Of a DNA stretch of 64,000 bases, positions 54,233 to 62,719 are shown in pieces (position 1 is the stretch's first letter; every line of letters begins with the position of its first letter). Where the stretch lies: assembly GCA_003170315.1 (NCBI GenBank), contig PNAH01000010.1, positions 163,543 through 227,542 on the forward strand, read 5' to 3'. The DNA is from Acidimicrobiaceae bacterium. Lineage in GTDB: Bacteria; Actinomycetota; Acidimicrobiia; Acidimicrobiales; RAAP-2. The notes under the pieces are model-generated. The model was not told where the DNA came from and searched no databases. It worked only from the letters and a program-made list of their open reading frames with translations. A program made the translations under genes and the position numbers.

Positions 54233-54943
54233 TTATTGACCTAAGTAGGCGCGACGAATTCGGTCGTCGCCCAAGAGGGCGGGCGCGGTGTCTTGATAGA
54301 GCACGTGCCCATTCTCCAGGACGTAACCACGATCCGCGATGCGAAGCGCCTGGTTGGCGTTCTGTTCGACCAACAAGATCGTGACACCTTCGGATCGAAT
54401 CTGCGTGATGATCTCGAAGATCGCCGCAATGATCTTGGGAGCCAAACCGAGCGACGGTTCGTCCATCAGCAAGATCCGAGGCTTGGCCATCAGCGCGCGT
54501 CCAATAGCGAGCATCTGTTGTTCGCCGCCACTGAGCGTCCCCCCCAGCTGCTTGCGCCGTTCTCCCAACACCGGAAAGAGCGAGAAGATGTGATCGAAAT
54601 CTGAGCTGTAGTTGCCCTTGCGACGAAAGGCCCCCATCTCCAAATTCTCGATTACCGACATGGTCCCGAAAATGCGCCGACCTTCGGGGATGTGACTCAA
54701 CCCCATTTCCACCAGGTGGTGAGCCGGCGTCGTCGTGATGTCTTCGCCCTCCAGTGTCACCGTGCCGGAAAACGGTCGGTGCAATCCCGAGATCATTCGC
54801 AGGGTCGTCGTTTTGCCCGCACCGTTCGCGCCCAGCATCGTCACGATCTCGCCGCGGTCCACGTTGATCGAAAGGTTTCGAATCGCCGGCACGGCCCCGT
54901 AGCGAACTTCGACGTCGTTGACGCTCAACATGGCCTCACCCAT
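54233..54943 (-). CDS. livF: Branched-chain amino-acid ABC transporter ATPase LivF
   Basis: 236 residues with Walker A MLGANGAGKTTTLRMISGLH, signature LSGGEQQMLAIGRALM, Walker B ILLMDEPSLGLAPK, and the LivF-typical VTLEGEDITTTPAHHLVEMG. It couples ATP hydrolysis to import with LivG and the LivHM permeases. Its ATG shares one base with the livG stop (TGATG), so translation is coupled. Last gene of the operon. Confidence 0.93.
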   Translation of the reverse strand: MGEAMLSVNDVEVRYGAVPAIRNLSINVDRGEIVTMLGANGAGKTTTLRMISGLHRPFSGTVTLEGEDITTTPAHHLVEMGLSHIPEGRRIFGTMSVIENLEMGAFRRKGNYSSDFDHIFSLFPVLGERRKQLGGTLSGGEQQMLAIGRALMAKPRILLMDEPSLGLAPKIIAAIFEIITQIRSEGVTILLVEQNANQALRIADRGYVLENGHVLYQDTAPALLGDDRIRRAYLGQ

Positions 54944-55776
54944 CAGGCGCCACCCTCATCCTCGGTCACGCCGAGATAGGCCGCGACCACTTCGGGATTC
55001 TGCTGAATTTCGGCCGGGGCTCCGGAGGCGATGACCTCGCCGAAGTTGAGGACGTAGATCCGTTGGGCCAGTGACATCACCAAGCGCATGTCGTGCTCAA
55101 TCAAGAGAATCGAGATACCGGTCTCTTTGTTGATGGCCCGAATCAATTCCGCCAGCCCGAGCTTCTCCGACGGGTTGGTGCCGGCGGCGGGCTCGTCGAG
55201 CAGCAGCACCTCGGGATTCGTCCCCAGGGCGCGAGCGATCTCCAACCGGCGGCGATCCCCGTAGGGCAGGGAGTCGGCCATCGTGTTGAGCCGATGCGTG
55301 AGTCCGACCAACTCGAGCAGGTCGAGCGTTCGGTGGTCCGATTCGCGCTCTTCACGACGCGTGCGCGGCAAGTGGAGCATCGCGCCAATCGGACCGGTCT
55401 TTTGACCCGACTCCACACCGATCTTGATGTTCTCGAACGTCGTGAGAGCGTTGAACATTCGACTCGTCTGGAACGTGCGCGCGAGCCCCATGTGGTTCAC
55501 CCGATGCGGGGGCTTGCCGACCAGGTTCACCGTGCCGTGCTTGGCGGCGTGGAAGTTGATGATGCCCTCCTGCGGGCGATAGACGCCGGTCAGGCAGTTG
55601 AAGAGCGACGTCTTACCGGCGCCGTTCGGTCCGATCACCGCCAGGATCTCCCCTCGACGCTGTTGCAGTGACACGTTGTTCAGACTCGTCACGCCACCGA
55701 AGCGCATCGTGACGTTCTGCACGTCGAGGATGTCGTCCGTCGCCACGCTGGCCGCGGTGTCGGTGACGTCGCTCAC
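54943..55776 (-). CDS. livG: Branched-chain amino-acid ABC transporter ATPase LivG
   Basis: 277 residues with VTSLNNVSLQQRRGEILAVIG, Walker A GPNGAGKTSLFNCLTGVY, signature LPYGDRRRLEIARALG, Walker B VLLLDEPAAGTNPSE and the LivG-type LARTFQTSRMF segment. It starts inside the last codons of livM (GTGA overlap) and ends on the start of livF. This is the second ATPase of the high-affinity branched-chain amino-acid importer. Confidence 0.93.
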   Translation of the reverse strand: MSDVTDTAASVATDDILDVQNVTMRFGGVTSLNNVSLQQRRGEILAVIGPNGAGKTSLFNCLTGVYRPQEGIINFHAAKHGTVNLVGKPPHRVNHMGLARTFQTSRMFNALTTFENIKIGVESGQKTGPIGAMLHLPRTRREERESDHRTLDLLELVGLTHRLNTMADSLPYGDRRRLEIARALGTNPEVLLLDEPAAGTNPSEKLGLAELIRAINKETGISILLIEHDMRLVMSLAQRIYVLNFGEVIASGAPAEIQQNPEVVAAYLGVTEDEGGA

Positions 55777-57629
55777 GTCAAACCCCCACCGGCGGTCGGT
55801 CCCATCGAGTCCGAGGTCCCGAGACCGGCTTCGGCGTCCTTGAACTCTCGCATCCGTCGTTTGGAAGGAATCATTCCCTGCGGACGGAAGATCATCGTCA
55901 GAATCAGAATCGCGCCGAGGTACATGAACTTGTCAGCTTGGTTGTAGTCAATGAACGAGTGAAAGATCAGGTACTGGAGAATCCAGCCGATGAAGGTCGC
56001 TCCCAACAGCACGCCGGTAATCGACCCCATACCACCGAAGATGACCAGCACGACCACGAAGATCGAGACCTGCAAGGCGAAGTCCGACGGGAAGATCGAA
56101 CCGAGTTTCGCCGACGAAAGGACACCGGCCACGCCGGAGGTACTCGCACCAATCGCGAAGGCCATGACCTTGTACTTCAGGCTGTTGATACCGAGCGACT
56201 TGGCCGCGTCCTCGTCTTCTCGAATGGCGGCCCACGAGCGCCCGACCTTCGAATGGTTCAACGAGTTGAAGAAGAAGAGGATGGGAATAATGAACGCCAA
56301 CAACAGATAGTAAAAATTAAGGTCGTCTTGAATGGCGAATCCGCTGAGGGACCAATGAATCCACGGCAGGTTCATCGAGAAGCTTCCGGCGACCCCGGTG
56401 CCGCCGGCGCCGTCGGTCACGTTGGTCAAGTTACTCGCCAACACGTAGATGATCTCGCCGAAGCCGAGCGTGACGATGGCCAGATAGTCGCCACTGAGAC
56501 GCAGCGTCGGCAGTCCGAGAATGACGCCGGCCAACATCGCGACGATGATCGCCAAGGGAATCACGAAGAACGTGTTGATCGTGAAGGGTGGATGAATGGG
56601 CAGTGCGCCACTGAAATAACCGTTCGTGTAGGCACCGAGCGCGTAGAACGCGACGTAACCGAGGTCCAACAGTCCGGCGAATCCGATGACGACGTTCAGT
56701 CCCACCGCCAACAGACAGAAGATGCCGATCTGTTGAAATATGGACTCCTGCCAGAAAGGTGAAATGAACTTCGGCACCTCCACGGCGACGAAGAGGGCTC
56801 CGGCGTAGAGCGCGAAGCGACTATTGGCACTCACCTTTATGTGGTTCGCCTTCCAGCGACTCTGGACGACGGCGCGCGCTTGCATCCGGTCCTGGAGGGC
56901 CGCGCGTATTCCGATGATCAGTCCGCAGAACGTCCACAGATACGTCGTCCAGTGGTGAAAGAAGTCATTGTCGCTCGATCCGCTCCACTTGAAGTACGAG
57001 AGGCTGAAGCGAACGGGGAGCCACGGGTCGGCACAGACGGCGAAGAAGAGACCGGCCAGTACTCCCCCCAGGATCTTCACCCAATTCGCGTCGAAGAAGC
57101 TCGGCGCCTTCTCCTCGTTTTTGGTGCGCGCGCGCACGCGCACGGTGTTGAGCAGCCAGAAGATGATCGCAATGTAGCCGTAGGTTCGGGTGTGAAGCAG
57201 TTGACCAACTATTTGATTCCACGACATCTTGTTTCGCGCGAGCGGTCCCGTGAAGTCCGCAATCAGCAAAGCGGCCACGAGCGCCACCACCGCGAGGATT
57301 ACCCGTTGCACCGTTCCCGAGTTCGAGATGAACGCCTTCACGTTGACCGGAATGGCCCTGATCCCATTGCGCCACGAGGCGTTCAAGATCCCGGCGCGGA
57401 CTTTCTTGTTGTACACCATGAAGGCACCGAGCGCCACGCCGAAGATGATGAACCCGATCACGTGCGTCGAGATGAGGGCGTGATCAACGGTGTACAACGG
57501 CGTAGTGAGGTCGCCCTCGGGACCCGTCATGACCGCCAGCAGTAGCCCTCCGGCGAGGCACGTAGCGAAGAGCCGGGCGTCCTCCTGGTCCAACCTCCAC
57601 TTGGGCAACATCCGCGCGGGGGCCTTCAC
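55773..57629 (-). CDS. livM: Branched-chain amino-acid ABC permease LivM with a long N-terminal extension
   Basis: 618 residues, nearly twice the usual LivM length. The C-terminal 300 residues are the permease: LLAVGLNVVIGFAGLLDLGYVA, LPTLRLSGDYLAIVTLGFGE and SWAAIREDEDAAKSLGIN are all LivM motifs. The N-terminal 280 residues add about seven more helices (for example AILAVVALVAALLIADFTGP) and two polar regions. The start overlaps livH. The extension has no motif I recognise; it is not a fused LivH, since that gene is separate. A longer LivM is known in some actinomycetes, so this may be a family feature. Confidence 0.88.
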   Translation of the reverse strand: MKAPARMLPKWRLDQEDARLFATCLAGGLLLAVMTGPEGDLTTPLYTVDHALISTHVIGFIIFGVALGAFMVYNKKVRAGILNASWRNGIRAIPVNVKAFISNSGTVQRVILAVVALVAALLIADFTGPLARNKMSWNQIVGQLLHTRTYGYIAIIFWLLNTVRVRARTKNEEKAPSFFDANWVKILGGVLAGLFFAVCADPWLPVRFSLSYFKWSGSSDNDFFHHWTTYLWTFCGLIIGIRAALQDRMQARAVVQSRWKANHIKVSANSRFALYAGALFVAVEVPKFISPFWQESIFQQIGIFCLLAVGLNVVIGFAGLLDLGYVAFYALGAYTNGYFSGALPIHPPFTINTFFVIPLAIIVAMLAGVILGLPTLRLSGDYLAIVTLGFGEIIYVLASNLTNVTDGAGGTGVAGSFSMNLPWIHWSLSGFAIQDDLNFYYLLLAFIIPILFFFNSLNHSKVGRSWAAIREDEDAAKSLGINSLKYKVMAFAIGASTSGVAGVLSSAKLGSIFPSDFALQVSIFVVVLVIFGGMGSITGVLLGATFIGWILQYLIFHSFIDYNQADKFMYLGAILILTMIFRPQGMIPSKRRMREFKDAEAGLGTSDSMGPTAGGGLT

Positions 57630-58537
57630 GCCGACCTCCCCAAGGACTCACCAAAGAGGCCGGTCGGTCGAACCATCAACACCAGTACCAGGATGGTGAA
57701 GCCGATCACCGGCTCGTAGAAAGGCTGGTTGATCCAGTAGATCGGGACGTACATGAAGAGGCCTAGGACGACGCCGCCCACCATGGCGCCTCGGATGTTG
57801 CCGATGCCACCCAGCACCGCCGCGGTGAACGCCAGTAGCGCTGGCGTGAATCCCATGTTGTAGTCGACCGTGGAGCTCATTGCGACGAACAGACCGGCCA
57901 CGCCACCCATGAAGCCCCCAATGGCGAACGTCGACGCGATGGTGGAGTTGACGTTGACGCCCATCAAGCTCGCGGTCTCGGCGTCCTGGGCCACGGCCCG
58001 GATGCTGCGACCAACTTTGCTCTTGGTGACGAGCGTGTTAACGGCGAAAAACAGGACCCCGGTCACCGCCAGCAAGACCACGTCGAACGCCGTAATCGGG
58101 GCACCGAATACTTTCCAGGAGAAGTTCGAGGAGATGGGCTGGGGAGTGGCGGCGGGATTGTGGCCGAACGCCTTTCCGGCAAAGTTAGAGAGAAAGAACG
58201 ACGCGCCGATGGCGGAGATCAAATAGGTAAGTTTCGGCGCGTTGCGTCGTCGCAGGGGGCGGTAGGCGAATCGCTCGATGCCGGTCGCGACGATGGCGCC
58301 GACCGCGCCGCTGGCCACCACGGCACCGATGAGAATTACTACCCGCAACGTCGTCGAGACGTTCGTGGTTTTCATCGTGTAATGCAAGAAGTAGTAGCCG
58401 GCGAAACCGCCGCTCATGAGCACTTCACTGTGGGCGAAGTTGATGAGGCGCAGGACTCCGTAGACGAGGGTGTAGCCGATGGCGACCAAGGAGTAAATGA
58501 GGCCGGTGAAGATTCCCAGCGCCACAAAACTAGCCAT
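57626..58537 (-). CDS. livH: Branched-chain amino-acid ABC permease LivH
   Basis: About 300 residues with IYSLVAIGYTLVYGVLRLINFAH, RRRNAPKLTYLISAIGASFF, VRAVAQDAETASLMGVNVN-like SIRAVAQDAETASLMGVN and AFTAAVLGGIGNIRGAMVGG, all typical of LivH. GGGGGGA before the ATG at 58535-58537 favours that start over an in-frame GTG four codons upstream. It lies 73 bases beyond a terminator-like hairpin that separates it from livK. Confidence 0.92.
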   Translation of the reverse strand: MASFVALGIFTGLIYSLVAIGYTLVYGVLRLINFAHSEVLMSGGFAGYYFLHYTMKTTNVSTTLRVVILIGAVVASGAVGAIVATGIERFAYRPLRRRNAPKLTYLISAIGASFFLSNFAGKAFGHNPAATPQPISSNFSWKVFGAPITAFDVVLLAVTGVLFFAVNTLVTKSKVGRSIRAVAQDAETASLMGVNVNSTIASTFAIGGFMGGVAGLFVAMSSTVDYNMGFTPALLAFTAAVLGGIGNIRGAMVGGVVLGLFMYVPIYWINQPFYEPVIGFTILVLVLMVRPTGLFGESLGRSA

Positions 58538-58609
58538 CAATCCCCCCACCCAAAATGCACTGTTGACAAACTATCTGAGTTTGGATGCGCCACCCGGCGC
58601 ATTGCAAAA

Positions 58610-58635
58610 GGCCGGCTGCTCGAAAGCAGCCGGCC
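58610..58635 (-). terminator. Hairpin between livK and livH
   Basis: An 11-base perfect stem GGCCGGCTGCT / AGCAGCCGGCC with a four-base loop CGAA; on the minus strand it is followed by TTTT. It is 27 bases past the livK stop and should end or reduce transcription there, so that the binding protein is made in excess of the membrane parts. Confidence 0.82.
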
Positions 58636-58661
58636 CTTTGGAAAGGCGGAACAACTACGGC

Positions 58662-59891
58662 TTACTCAAGCCCCAACTGAACGATCTTGCCACCAGAAAC
58701 CTTGTTGACGAAAATCGCGGTTCCCTTTACGTCACCGTTGGCGTCGAACTTGATTGTCTTGGTGATTCCCTTATAGGTGATGGCCTTAATTTGCGCGAGT
58801 ACCTTGCTGCGGGTCATCGTCCCCTTCACCTTGGTCATAGCGTTCATGACGAGGTTCGCTGCGTCGAAGGACTCAGCCGAATACGGACCAGGCGCCTCGT
58901 GAGCGACGGCCGTGAACTGGGACGTCCACGAAGCACTCTGAGAGTTCGAGCACGCGCAGGTGAGCAACACACCGTTACCGTCGGCCGGGTTCGAAAGCGT
59001 CGTAATGAACTGCGGCTCGTCAGAACCGTCGCCACTCATGATGGTGCCCGAGAAGTGCTGGGTGCCAACGAGGTTGTCAACGACCTGAGCGAAGTCACAG
59101 TAGTACCCGGAGTAGAAAATCCCCGTCACGCCCGTGAGAGGGGCCGTAACCGCGTCACTCGTACCGGTACCACCCGCGGTGCAGGCGTTCGAGTACGGGA
59201 GTTTGAGGATCGAGCCACCATTGGCGAGCGATCCACCAGCGGCGGTGACCGCGGTGGCAACTTGGCTGGCGAGACCGACACCGTAGGTGCTGGTGTCAGA
59301 GATCACGAGGATCTTGCCCGTGCCAGCGTTCTTCTGCAGGTACGCGCCGTCAGCCGGGCCCTGAACACCATCATTCGCAACTACTCGGAAGAAGTTGTGG
59401 AACGTGTTCAGCGGACCAGTGGGGCTCGCCGTGGGGTCCTTCACCGTGATCGAAACACGAGTCGCCGATGGGCTCACCATGGCCACGTGGTTCGCGCCGT
59501 AGATGGGCAGCGAGGCAACGGTGGCACCGGAGAACGCAGGTCCGACGATCGCGTAGATGTTCTGGTTCAGAACGAATCCGGTCGCAACGGTCGGAGCGAT
59601 CGTGGGGTCACCCTGGTCGTCGCCGGGAACGAGCTTGATGTTGAACTTACGCTTCTTGTTGGCGTCCCACTGCTTGACCGCCAGCTGCGCGCCGTACTTT
59701 TCAAACAGACCGGTAGCCGCGTTTCCACCCGAAAGCGGTCCCTGGTAGCCAATCTCGTACGTCTTCAGCTTCACGTGGTGAACCGGCTTTTTCGCCGCTG
59801 ACGCACCGGTCGCGGCAATTGTTGCCACACCCGACAAGGCCAGGGACGCAGTCGCGACGACCACGCCAATTCTCTTTATCCCTAATTTCAT
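58662..59891 (-). CDS. livK: Branched-chain amino-acid substrate-binding protein LivK-like
   Basis: 409 residues with a signal peptide (MKLGIKRIGVVVATASLALS, cleavage near residue 32). The mature part has EIGYQGPLSGGNAATGLFEK, LVPGDDQGDPTIAPTVATGF and FYSGYYCDFAQVVDNL, as in periplasmic/lipid-type amino-acid binding proteins of the Leu/Ile/Val family. There is no lipobox, so the protein could be secreted or held by its membrane partners. GAGAGGGG precedes the ATG. It is first in the liv operon and divergent from lexA. Confidence 0.9.
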   Translation of the reverse strand: MKLGIKRIGVVVATASLALSGVATIAATGASAAKKPVHHVKLKTYEIGYQGPLSGGNAATGLFEKYGAQLAVKQWDANKKRKFNIKLVPGDDQGDPTIAPTVATGFVLNQNIYAIVGPAFSGATVASLPIYGANHVAMVSPSATRVSITVKDPTASPTGPLNTFHNFFRVVANDGVQGPADGAYLQKNAGTGKILVISDTSTYGVGLASQVATAVTAAGGSLANGGSILKLPYSNACTAGGTGTSDAVTAPLTGVTGIFYSGYYCDFAQVVDNLVGTQHFSGTIMSGDGSDEPQFITTLSNPADGNGVLLTCACSNSQSASWTSQFTAVAHEAPGPYSAESFDAANLVMNAMTKVKGTMTRSKVLAQIKAITYKGITKTIKFDANGDVKGTAIFVNKVSGGKIVQLGLE

Positions 59892-60126
59892 TCATTCCCC
59901 TCTCGGAACAATTCGGCATTCGCCATCACGTGAACTTATCATTGGGTGAACGAAATGTAAGGTCGGGGTAAATTCTCAGTGATGCCGTAACGCGGCGTTT
60001 ACGCGCAATTCATGGATACTTTCTCGTAACGTTCAACGTGCTGCTCGACGCACCGACGTCATTCAAACGTCGCCGGTGATCATCGTGGAGTCCGTCGGCG
60101 CCGGTGACGCTACCTTGGCTGCTCTA
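59892..60126. other. livK/lexA divergent promoter region
   Basis: About 300 bases in total separate the livK and lexA starts; 59892-60126 is the livK side. It should contain the livK promoter. No other gene or hairpin was seen. Confidence 0.5.
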
Positions 60127-60140
60127 CGAACAGGTGTTTG
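60127..60140. promoter_or_regulatory. LexA box (distal) upstream of lexA
   Basis: CGAACAGGTGTTTG matches CGAAC-N4-GTTCG with one mismatch at the right half. It lies 59 bases upstream of the lexA start, centre 41 bases from the second box. Confidence 0.78.
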
Positions 60141-60167
60141 ATTTTGGTCCGCTTCTGGGGTATTCTA

Positions 60168-60181
60168 CGAACAACTGTTCG
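60168..60181. promoter_or_regulatory. LexA box (proximal) upstream of lexA
   Basis: CGAACAACTGTTCG, perfect at both half-sites, ends 17 bases before the lexA ATG. Autorepression of lexA is the usual function. Confidence 0.9.
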
Positions 60182-60198
60182 TACCTGAAAGGAAGCTC

Positions 60199-60822
60199 AT
60201 GGCCGAAGTACTGACTCCCATGCGTCGCCAGATCCTTGAATTCATCATCTCTTGTCAGCGAGAGCGCAACTTCCCTCCGACCATTCGAGAGATCGGTGAT
60301 CACGTCGGGCTGAAATCGCCCGCGACCGTCGCCAACCACATTGAAGTACTGAAGCGAGCTGGCTACATCGAAAAGAATCCCCAGCAGCCCCGCACCTTGA
60401 CCGTTCGACTCGACATCGAGAACCCGGCGCCGGATCAGCGCATCCGCTACATCCCCTTCGTGGGTGACGTCGCGGCCGGCACGGGTGTCCTCGCTCAAGA
60501 AATTGCGCACGAACTCATGTCAATTCCGGAACAGTTCGCCGGCCGCGGCGACAGCTTCGTGCTAGAAGTCCGCGGAGAGTCCATGATCGAAGCCGGCATC
60601 CTTCCGGGCGACTTCGTGGTCGTGCAGCGTCAGACGTCGGCCAACAAGGGAGAGATCGTCGTCGCTGAGATCCCCGGCGGTGAGGCGACGGTAAAGCGCT
60701 ACTTCCCGCAGGGAAATCGGGTGGTACTCAAACCAGAGAATTCCACCATGGAGCCCATGGAGTTCGACGCCCGCGAAGTCTGCCTCTTCGGCAAGGTCAT
60801 TTCGGTCCTGCGAAGTTACTAG
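60199..60822 (+). CDS. lexA: LexA, SOS repressor
   Basis: 207 residues with an N-terminal winged helix-turn-helix (PTIREIGDHVGLKSPATVAN) and a C-terminal S24 peptidase domain. The self-cleavage site is AAG within VAAGTGVLA (about residues 93-94), the nucleophile serine is in RGESMIEAGI and the general-base lysine is in EATVKRYF. It is released by RecA-triggered self-cleavage under DNA damage. Two LexA boxes precede it, and two more control the nrdR operon at 37 kb. Confidence 0.97.
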   Translation: MAEVLTPMRRQILEFIISCQRERNFPPTIREIGDHVGLKSPATVANHIEVLKRAGYIEKNPQQPRTLTVRLDIENPAPDQRIRYIPFVGDVAAGTGVLAQEIAHELMSIPEQFAGRGDSFVLEVRGESMIEAGILPGDFVVVQRQTSANKGEIVVAEIPGGEATVKRYFPQGNRVVLKPENSTMEPMEFDAREVCLFGKVISVLRSY

Positions 60823-60826
60823 GGAC

Positions 60827-61876
60827 TTAATGCAGCCAAGCCGACAAGACAGTGGCGAATTGATCCAACTGCGCGAGCGTCACGAACTCGTCGCTCCGGT
60901 GAGCTAACAGGGGGTCTCCGGCACCGAAGTTGGTGGCGGGAATCTTCAATTCGGCGAACGTCGCGACGTCCGTCCAGCCGACCTTTCCCTTCGCCGGCAC
61001 GCCCGTGAGCGCCACCAAGTCGGTCAAACGCTCGTTGTTCATCGACGGCACTGCCGACGGCGCCCAGTCCACCACGCTGACCGTGTCACCCGCGCCGGTG
61101 ACTTCGCCAAGAAATTCTATGAGCCAGGCGACCGCTTCGTCTTTTGTTCGATCGGGGGCGACCCGGTGGTTCAGGGTGCAACTCGCTCGGTCGGGCACCA
61201 CGTTGGGCGCCACTCCCCCGACGATGTCGACGACCTGCAGTTGTTCTACGAACTCGATCCCGTCGATCACCGCGGTGCGCGGCTCGTAGCTCGCCACCTT
61301 GGTGATTACGTCCCCCAAACGGTGGATGGCGTTTCGCCCGACGAAGGGACGTGCCGTGTGCGCTCGAGCCCCGATCATCTCCACTGATACTCGTAGCGTC
61401 CCCTGACAGCCCGCCTCGACGTGACCGTCGGTCGGTTCGGCGAGAACCGCGGCGTCGGCGTCCAACAGTTCCGGTCGAAGTTCGGCGATCTCCGAAAGTC
61501 CCGAGTCGCTGCGCGAAATCTCCTCGCGCGCGTAAAAGACCCAGGTGACCTCCACGGAACGCGGCGTGGGCTTCGAGGCCAACTCGAGCATCACGGCCAA
61601 CGATCCCTTCATGTCGCAGGCGCCTACCCCGCGAAGTTCGTCGCCCACGATCGAGGCCGCGCTTGCGTCGCCGGGCACCGTGTCCAGGTGTCCGGCGACC
61701 AAGAGGCGGGTCGCGTGGTGACCGGTCGTTCGCGCCACCACGTTGTCACCGATCCGCTCTACGTCGAGATCGGGATTGCCACCCAACACGATCGCGACGT
61801 GATGGGCGATGGCCGCTTCGCCGCGACTCACCGAGTCAATAGCGACGAGCGCCATGGCGTCGTCCAAACGACTCAC
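60827..61876 (-). CDS. dapE: Succinyl-diaminopimelate desuccinylase DapE
   Basis: 349 residues of the M20 metallopeptidase family with LLVAGHLDTVPGD, GVGACDMKGSLAV (Asp/metal site), FYAREEISRSDSGL (catalytic Glu pair) and CTLNHRVAPDRTKDEA. Actinomycete DapE hydrolyses N-succinyl-LL-diaminopimelate to LL-DAP and succinate. Its start overlaps the dapD stop by four bases. It is convergent with lexA. Confidence 0.88.
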   Translation of the reverse strand: MSRLDDAMALVAIDSVSRGEAAIAHHVAIVLGGNPDLDVERIGDNVVARTTGHHATRLLVAGHLDTVPGDASAASIVGDELRGVGACDMKGSLAVMLELASKPTPRSVEVTWVFYAREEISRSDSGLSEIAELRPELLDADAAVLAEPTDGHVEAGCQGTLRVSVEMIGARAHTARPFVGRNAIHRLGDVITKVASYEPRTAVIDGIEFVEQLQVVDIVGGVAPNVVPDRASCTLNHRVAPDRTKDEAVAWLIEFLGEVTGAGDTVSVVDWAPSAVPSMNNERLTDLVALTGVPAKGKVGWTDVATFAELKIPATNFGAGDPLLAHRSDEFVTLAQLDQFATVLSAWLH

Positions 61877-62697
61877 GTGCCGACGCCGTGCTCGCGAAGA
61901 ATGTCATTGAGAGCGACCTTGTTGTGGCGTTCGCCCTCACTCATACGTCGAATGATGAGGACGCACGGCAAGAAGAACTCCCCACCGGCGAATTCGCGCT
62001 TGCGATTCGCCGACACGGCGACGCAGTAGTCCGGAACGTGTCCTCGCGACACCTCTTCGCCGGTCGCGGCGTCGATGACCGGGATCGAGGGACTGAGTGC
62101 CGTTCCGACGCCCAAGACCGAGCCGCGCCCGACGCGCGCGCCCTCCACGACCATGCATCGACTGCCGATGAACGCGTCATCTTCGATCACCACCGGCACG
62201 GCGTTGGCCGGCTCGAGGACCCCGCCGATGCCCACGCCGCCGGAGAGGTGGACGTTGGCGCCGATCTGGGCGCAACTGCCGACCGTCGCCCAGGTGTCGA
62301 CCATGGTATTCGGTCCGACCCAGGCGCCGATGTTGACGTAACTCGGCATCAAGATGACCCCGCGACTTAAGAAGCTGCCTCGCCGGGCCGAGGCGCCGGG
62401 CACGACGCGAACCCCGCGCCGTTCGTAGTCGCGCTTCAGTTCCAACCGGTCGAGGTATTCGAACGGTCCGACCTCGGACCTCTCCAGTCCGCGGAGACGA
62501 AAGAGCAGCAGAATCGCCTTTCGCACCCATTCGTGCACGACGACGTCCCCCTGGTAGCCGATCTCGGCCACGCGCAACTGTCCGTCGTCCAGTTTGGTGA
62601 TGACGAGCTCCACGTCACGGCGAGCCTCGAGGTTCTCCGGCGTCATATCCGCGATGTTGTCGTACCACTGATTGATGCGCGTTTCGAGATCGCTCAT
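61873..62697 (-). CDS. dapD: Tetrahydrodipicolinate N-succinyltransferase DapD
   Basis: 274 residues from the ATG at 62695-62697, the usual DapD length, starting MSDLETRINQWYDNIADMTP. The centre is a left-handed beta-helix of hexapeptide repeats (GVILMPSYVNIGAWVGPNTM, then VVIEDDAFIGSRCMV). It succinylates the lysine/DAP precursor tetrahydrodipicolinate with succinyl-CoA. No strong ribosome site is seen, and the frame is open upstream, but that part overlaps dapC. It is followed by dapE in the same operon. Confidence 0.9.
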   Translation of the reverse strand: MSDLETRINQWYDNIADMTPENLEARRDVELVITKLDDGQLRVAEIGYQGDVVVHEWVRKAILLLFRLRGLERSEVGPFEYLDRLELKRDYERRGVRVVPGASARRGSFLSRGVILMPSYVNIGAWVGPNTMVDTWATVGSCAQIGANVHLSGGVGIGGVLEPANAVPVVIEDDAFIGSRCMVVEGARVGRGSVLGVGTALSPSIPVIDAATGEEVSRGHVPDYCVAVSANRKREFAGGEFFLPCVLIIRRMSEGERHNKVALNDILREHGVGT

Positions 62698-62719
62698 GTC
62701 GCCATGGTACTGGCGAGGT

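Noticed and set aside
58497-59801. 434-codon plus-strand frame.
   Set aside because: Antisense of livK, Arg/Val-rich and without motifs.
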